Shown here: piece by piece, positions 33,809 through 36,413 of the stretch
Layout of the letters: every line of letters starts with the position of its first letter
How positions within the stretch are numbered: the stretch's first letter is position 1
Assembly: GCF_001429025.1 (NCBI RefSeq)
Contig: NZ_LMHT01000012.1
Coordinates: 98,950-135,362 of the forward strand
DNA: 36,413 nt
Direction: 5' to 3'
Origin: Phenylobacterium sp. Root700
Lineage (GTDB): Bacteria > Pseudomonadota > Alphaproteobacteria > Caulobacterales > Caulobacteraceae
Position numbers and translations under genes: made by a program
The notes under the pieces: generated by a model
Databases searched by the model: none
What the model was told of the DNA's origin: nothing
What the model saw: the letters and a program-made list of their open reading frames with translations, nothing else

Positions 33809-34504
33809 TCATGCCACGCCTTCGAGCGCCAGCGCCTTGCGCTCGCGCATGATGCTGTCGAAGGCCGCGTTGATCGCCGCGGCCTTGGCCTCGGCGACTT
33901 CGATGAACTCGCTGGGCAGGCCGCGCGCGCGGGCCCGGTCAGGGTGAGCCTCCGACAGCGCCGCCTTCCAGGTCGAGCGCACGACCTCGTCGGGCGCGTC
34001 GTGCGGCACGGCCAGGACGCCGTAGGGATCGTCGTCCCCCAGCCCCAGGTGCACGGCCTTCAAACGGCGGAACACCAGCGGCGAAAAGCCGAACAGCTCC
34101 GACACCCTTTCCAGATAGTCGAGCTCGTCCTGGGTCACCGCGCCGTCGGCGGCGGCGATATGGAAGAGGCCGTCGAGCACGTCCTCGAGCAGGGTCGGGC
34201 AGCCGGCGTAACGCTTGGCCAGGCGCCGAGCGTAGCTCTCGTAGCCCCGCGTGGTCTGGCGGGCGAGATCGTAGAGCCGGTGGATGTTTCGCTCCGACGC
34301 GGCGTCGGGCTGGAACACTTGAGCGAAGGCGTCGAATTCGCCCACGCTGGCGCGGCCGTCGGCCTTAGCGAGTTTCGCCCCCAGCGCCGTGACGGCGGTG
34401 GAAAAGGCGGGATCCTCGCCCGGCCGGGTGGCTGGACAATCGGCGCAGTCCCCAGCATCTGGCCGGCGAACTGCGAGCCCAGCAATGTTGCGCCAGAAGC
34501 TCAT
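33809..34504 (-). CDS. DjlA-like TerB/DnaJ-domain protein
   Basis: A 231-residue protein. Residues about 30-140 are a TerB-like helical domain with repeated ADGxxxxxE patterns (KADGRASVGEFDAF, AADGAVTQDELDYL). Residues about 160-225 are a J domain with the HPD tripeptide in SEAHPDRARARG, so it should stimulate an Hsp70. It resembles DjlA, but there is no clear N-terminal membrane anchor; the N-terminus has CADC. The start at 34504 was chosen because it begins MSFWRNIAG, and 19 codons upstream overlap the divergent promoter. The gene is divergent from hyuA and unrelated to the catabolic clusters. Confidence 0.87.
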   Translation of the reverse strand: MSFWRNIAGLAVRRPDAGDCADCPATRPGEDPAFSTAVTALGAKLAKADGRASVGEFDAFAQVFQPDAASERNIHRLYDLARQTTRGYESYARRLAKRYAGCPTLLEDVLDGLFHIAAADGAVTQDELDYLERVSELFGFSPLVFRRLKAVHLGLGDDDPYGVLAVPHDAPDEVVRSTWKAALSEAHPDRARARGLPSEFIEVAEAKAAAINAAFDSIMRERKALALEGVA

Positions 34505-34560
34505 GAGAGTATCCAAAGCTGTAAGGGTCGCTCGCCCCTCTGACAATGCGAATTGACCCA

Positions 34561-34568
34561 AAGGAAGG
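34561..34568 (+). promoter_or_regulatory. Ribosome-binding site supporting a TTG start for hyuA
   Basis: AAGGAAGG ends 7 bases before the TTG at 34576. The in-frame ATG at 34546 has no such site and would add ten residues that precede the conserved N-terminus. Confidence 0.5.
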
Positions 34569-34575
34569 TTACGGT

Positions 34576-36413
<1,838 letters not shown>

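Noticed and set aside
33800..33817. Small hairpin GTGGC/GCCAC at the end of the DjlA-like gene
   Set aside because: Only 5 bp of stem with an 8-base loop; too weak to call a terminator.

Overview
The window is high-GC DNA, very probably from an alphaproteobacterium of the Caulobacter/Phenylobacterium type. This is an inference from the codon use, the TonB-receptor-rich catabolic content, a small Caulobacter-like membrane protein at 33405-33707, and the intergenic palindromic repeats. No tRNA, rRNA, CRISPR array or transposase was seen. Both ends are cut: the left inside a secreted RTX protein, the right inside a hydantoinase A-type ATPase.

Left part (1-12701). The 3' end of an RTX adhesin is followed by a divergent Lrp-type regulator / ornithine cyclodeaminase pair. 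Next is a minus-strand operon of a TonB-dependent receptor and two tandem, about 1000-residue exported proteins that fuse a TolB-like propeller to an amidohydrolase. These three look like an outer-membrane uptake plus periplasmic hydrolysis unit for an unknown substrate.

Centre (12947-22684, minus strand). Eight tightly packed genes encode the complete 3-hydroxyanthranilate meta-cleavage route, in the transcription order semialdehyde dehydrogenase, hydratase, acetaldehyde dehydrogenase, aldolase, decarboxylase, deaminase, 3-hydroxyanthranilate dioxygenase, ACMS decarboxylase. As I recall it, this is the order of the nba genes of 2-nitrobenzoate degraders. Enzymes that make 3-hydroxyanthranilate are not in the window. 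An MFS transporter and a LysR regulator lie upstream. A 42-bp two-palindrome module occurs before both the transporter gene and the eight-gene operon (36 of 42 bases shared), which suggests that one LysR controls both.

Second catabolic cluster (22687-31631). A minus-strand run of nine genes (SnoaL-like protein, TRZ/ATZ-type amidohydrolase, LysR, DUF2938-like membrane protein, intradiol dioxygenase, SDR, BKACE/DUF849 enzyme, quinone-type oxidoreductase, cupin) leads into the first LysR gene. Divergently transcribed are a RidA protein and an exported ACMSD-like amidohydrolase. This set does not match a pathway I know. The pairing of intradiol ring cleavage with a beta-keto acid cleavage enzyme suggests an alternative end to an aromatic ring-cleavage route, and it is the best candidate here for an undescribed system.

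Right part (31633-36413). This holds a convergent terminator, an ABM monooxygenase/acyl-CoA dehydrogenase operon, an intergenic inverted-repeat element, a small membrane protein, a DjlA-like TerB/DnaJ protein, and a truncated hyuA gene whose reading frame runs into a palindromic repeat at the window edge.
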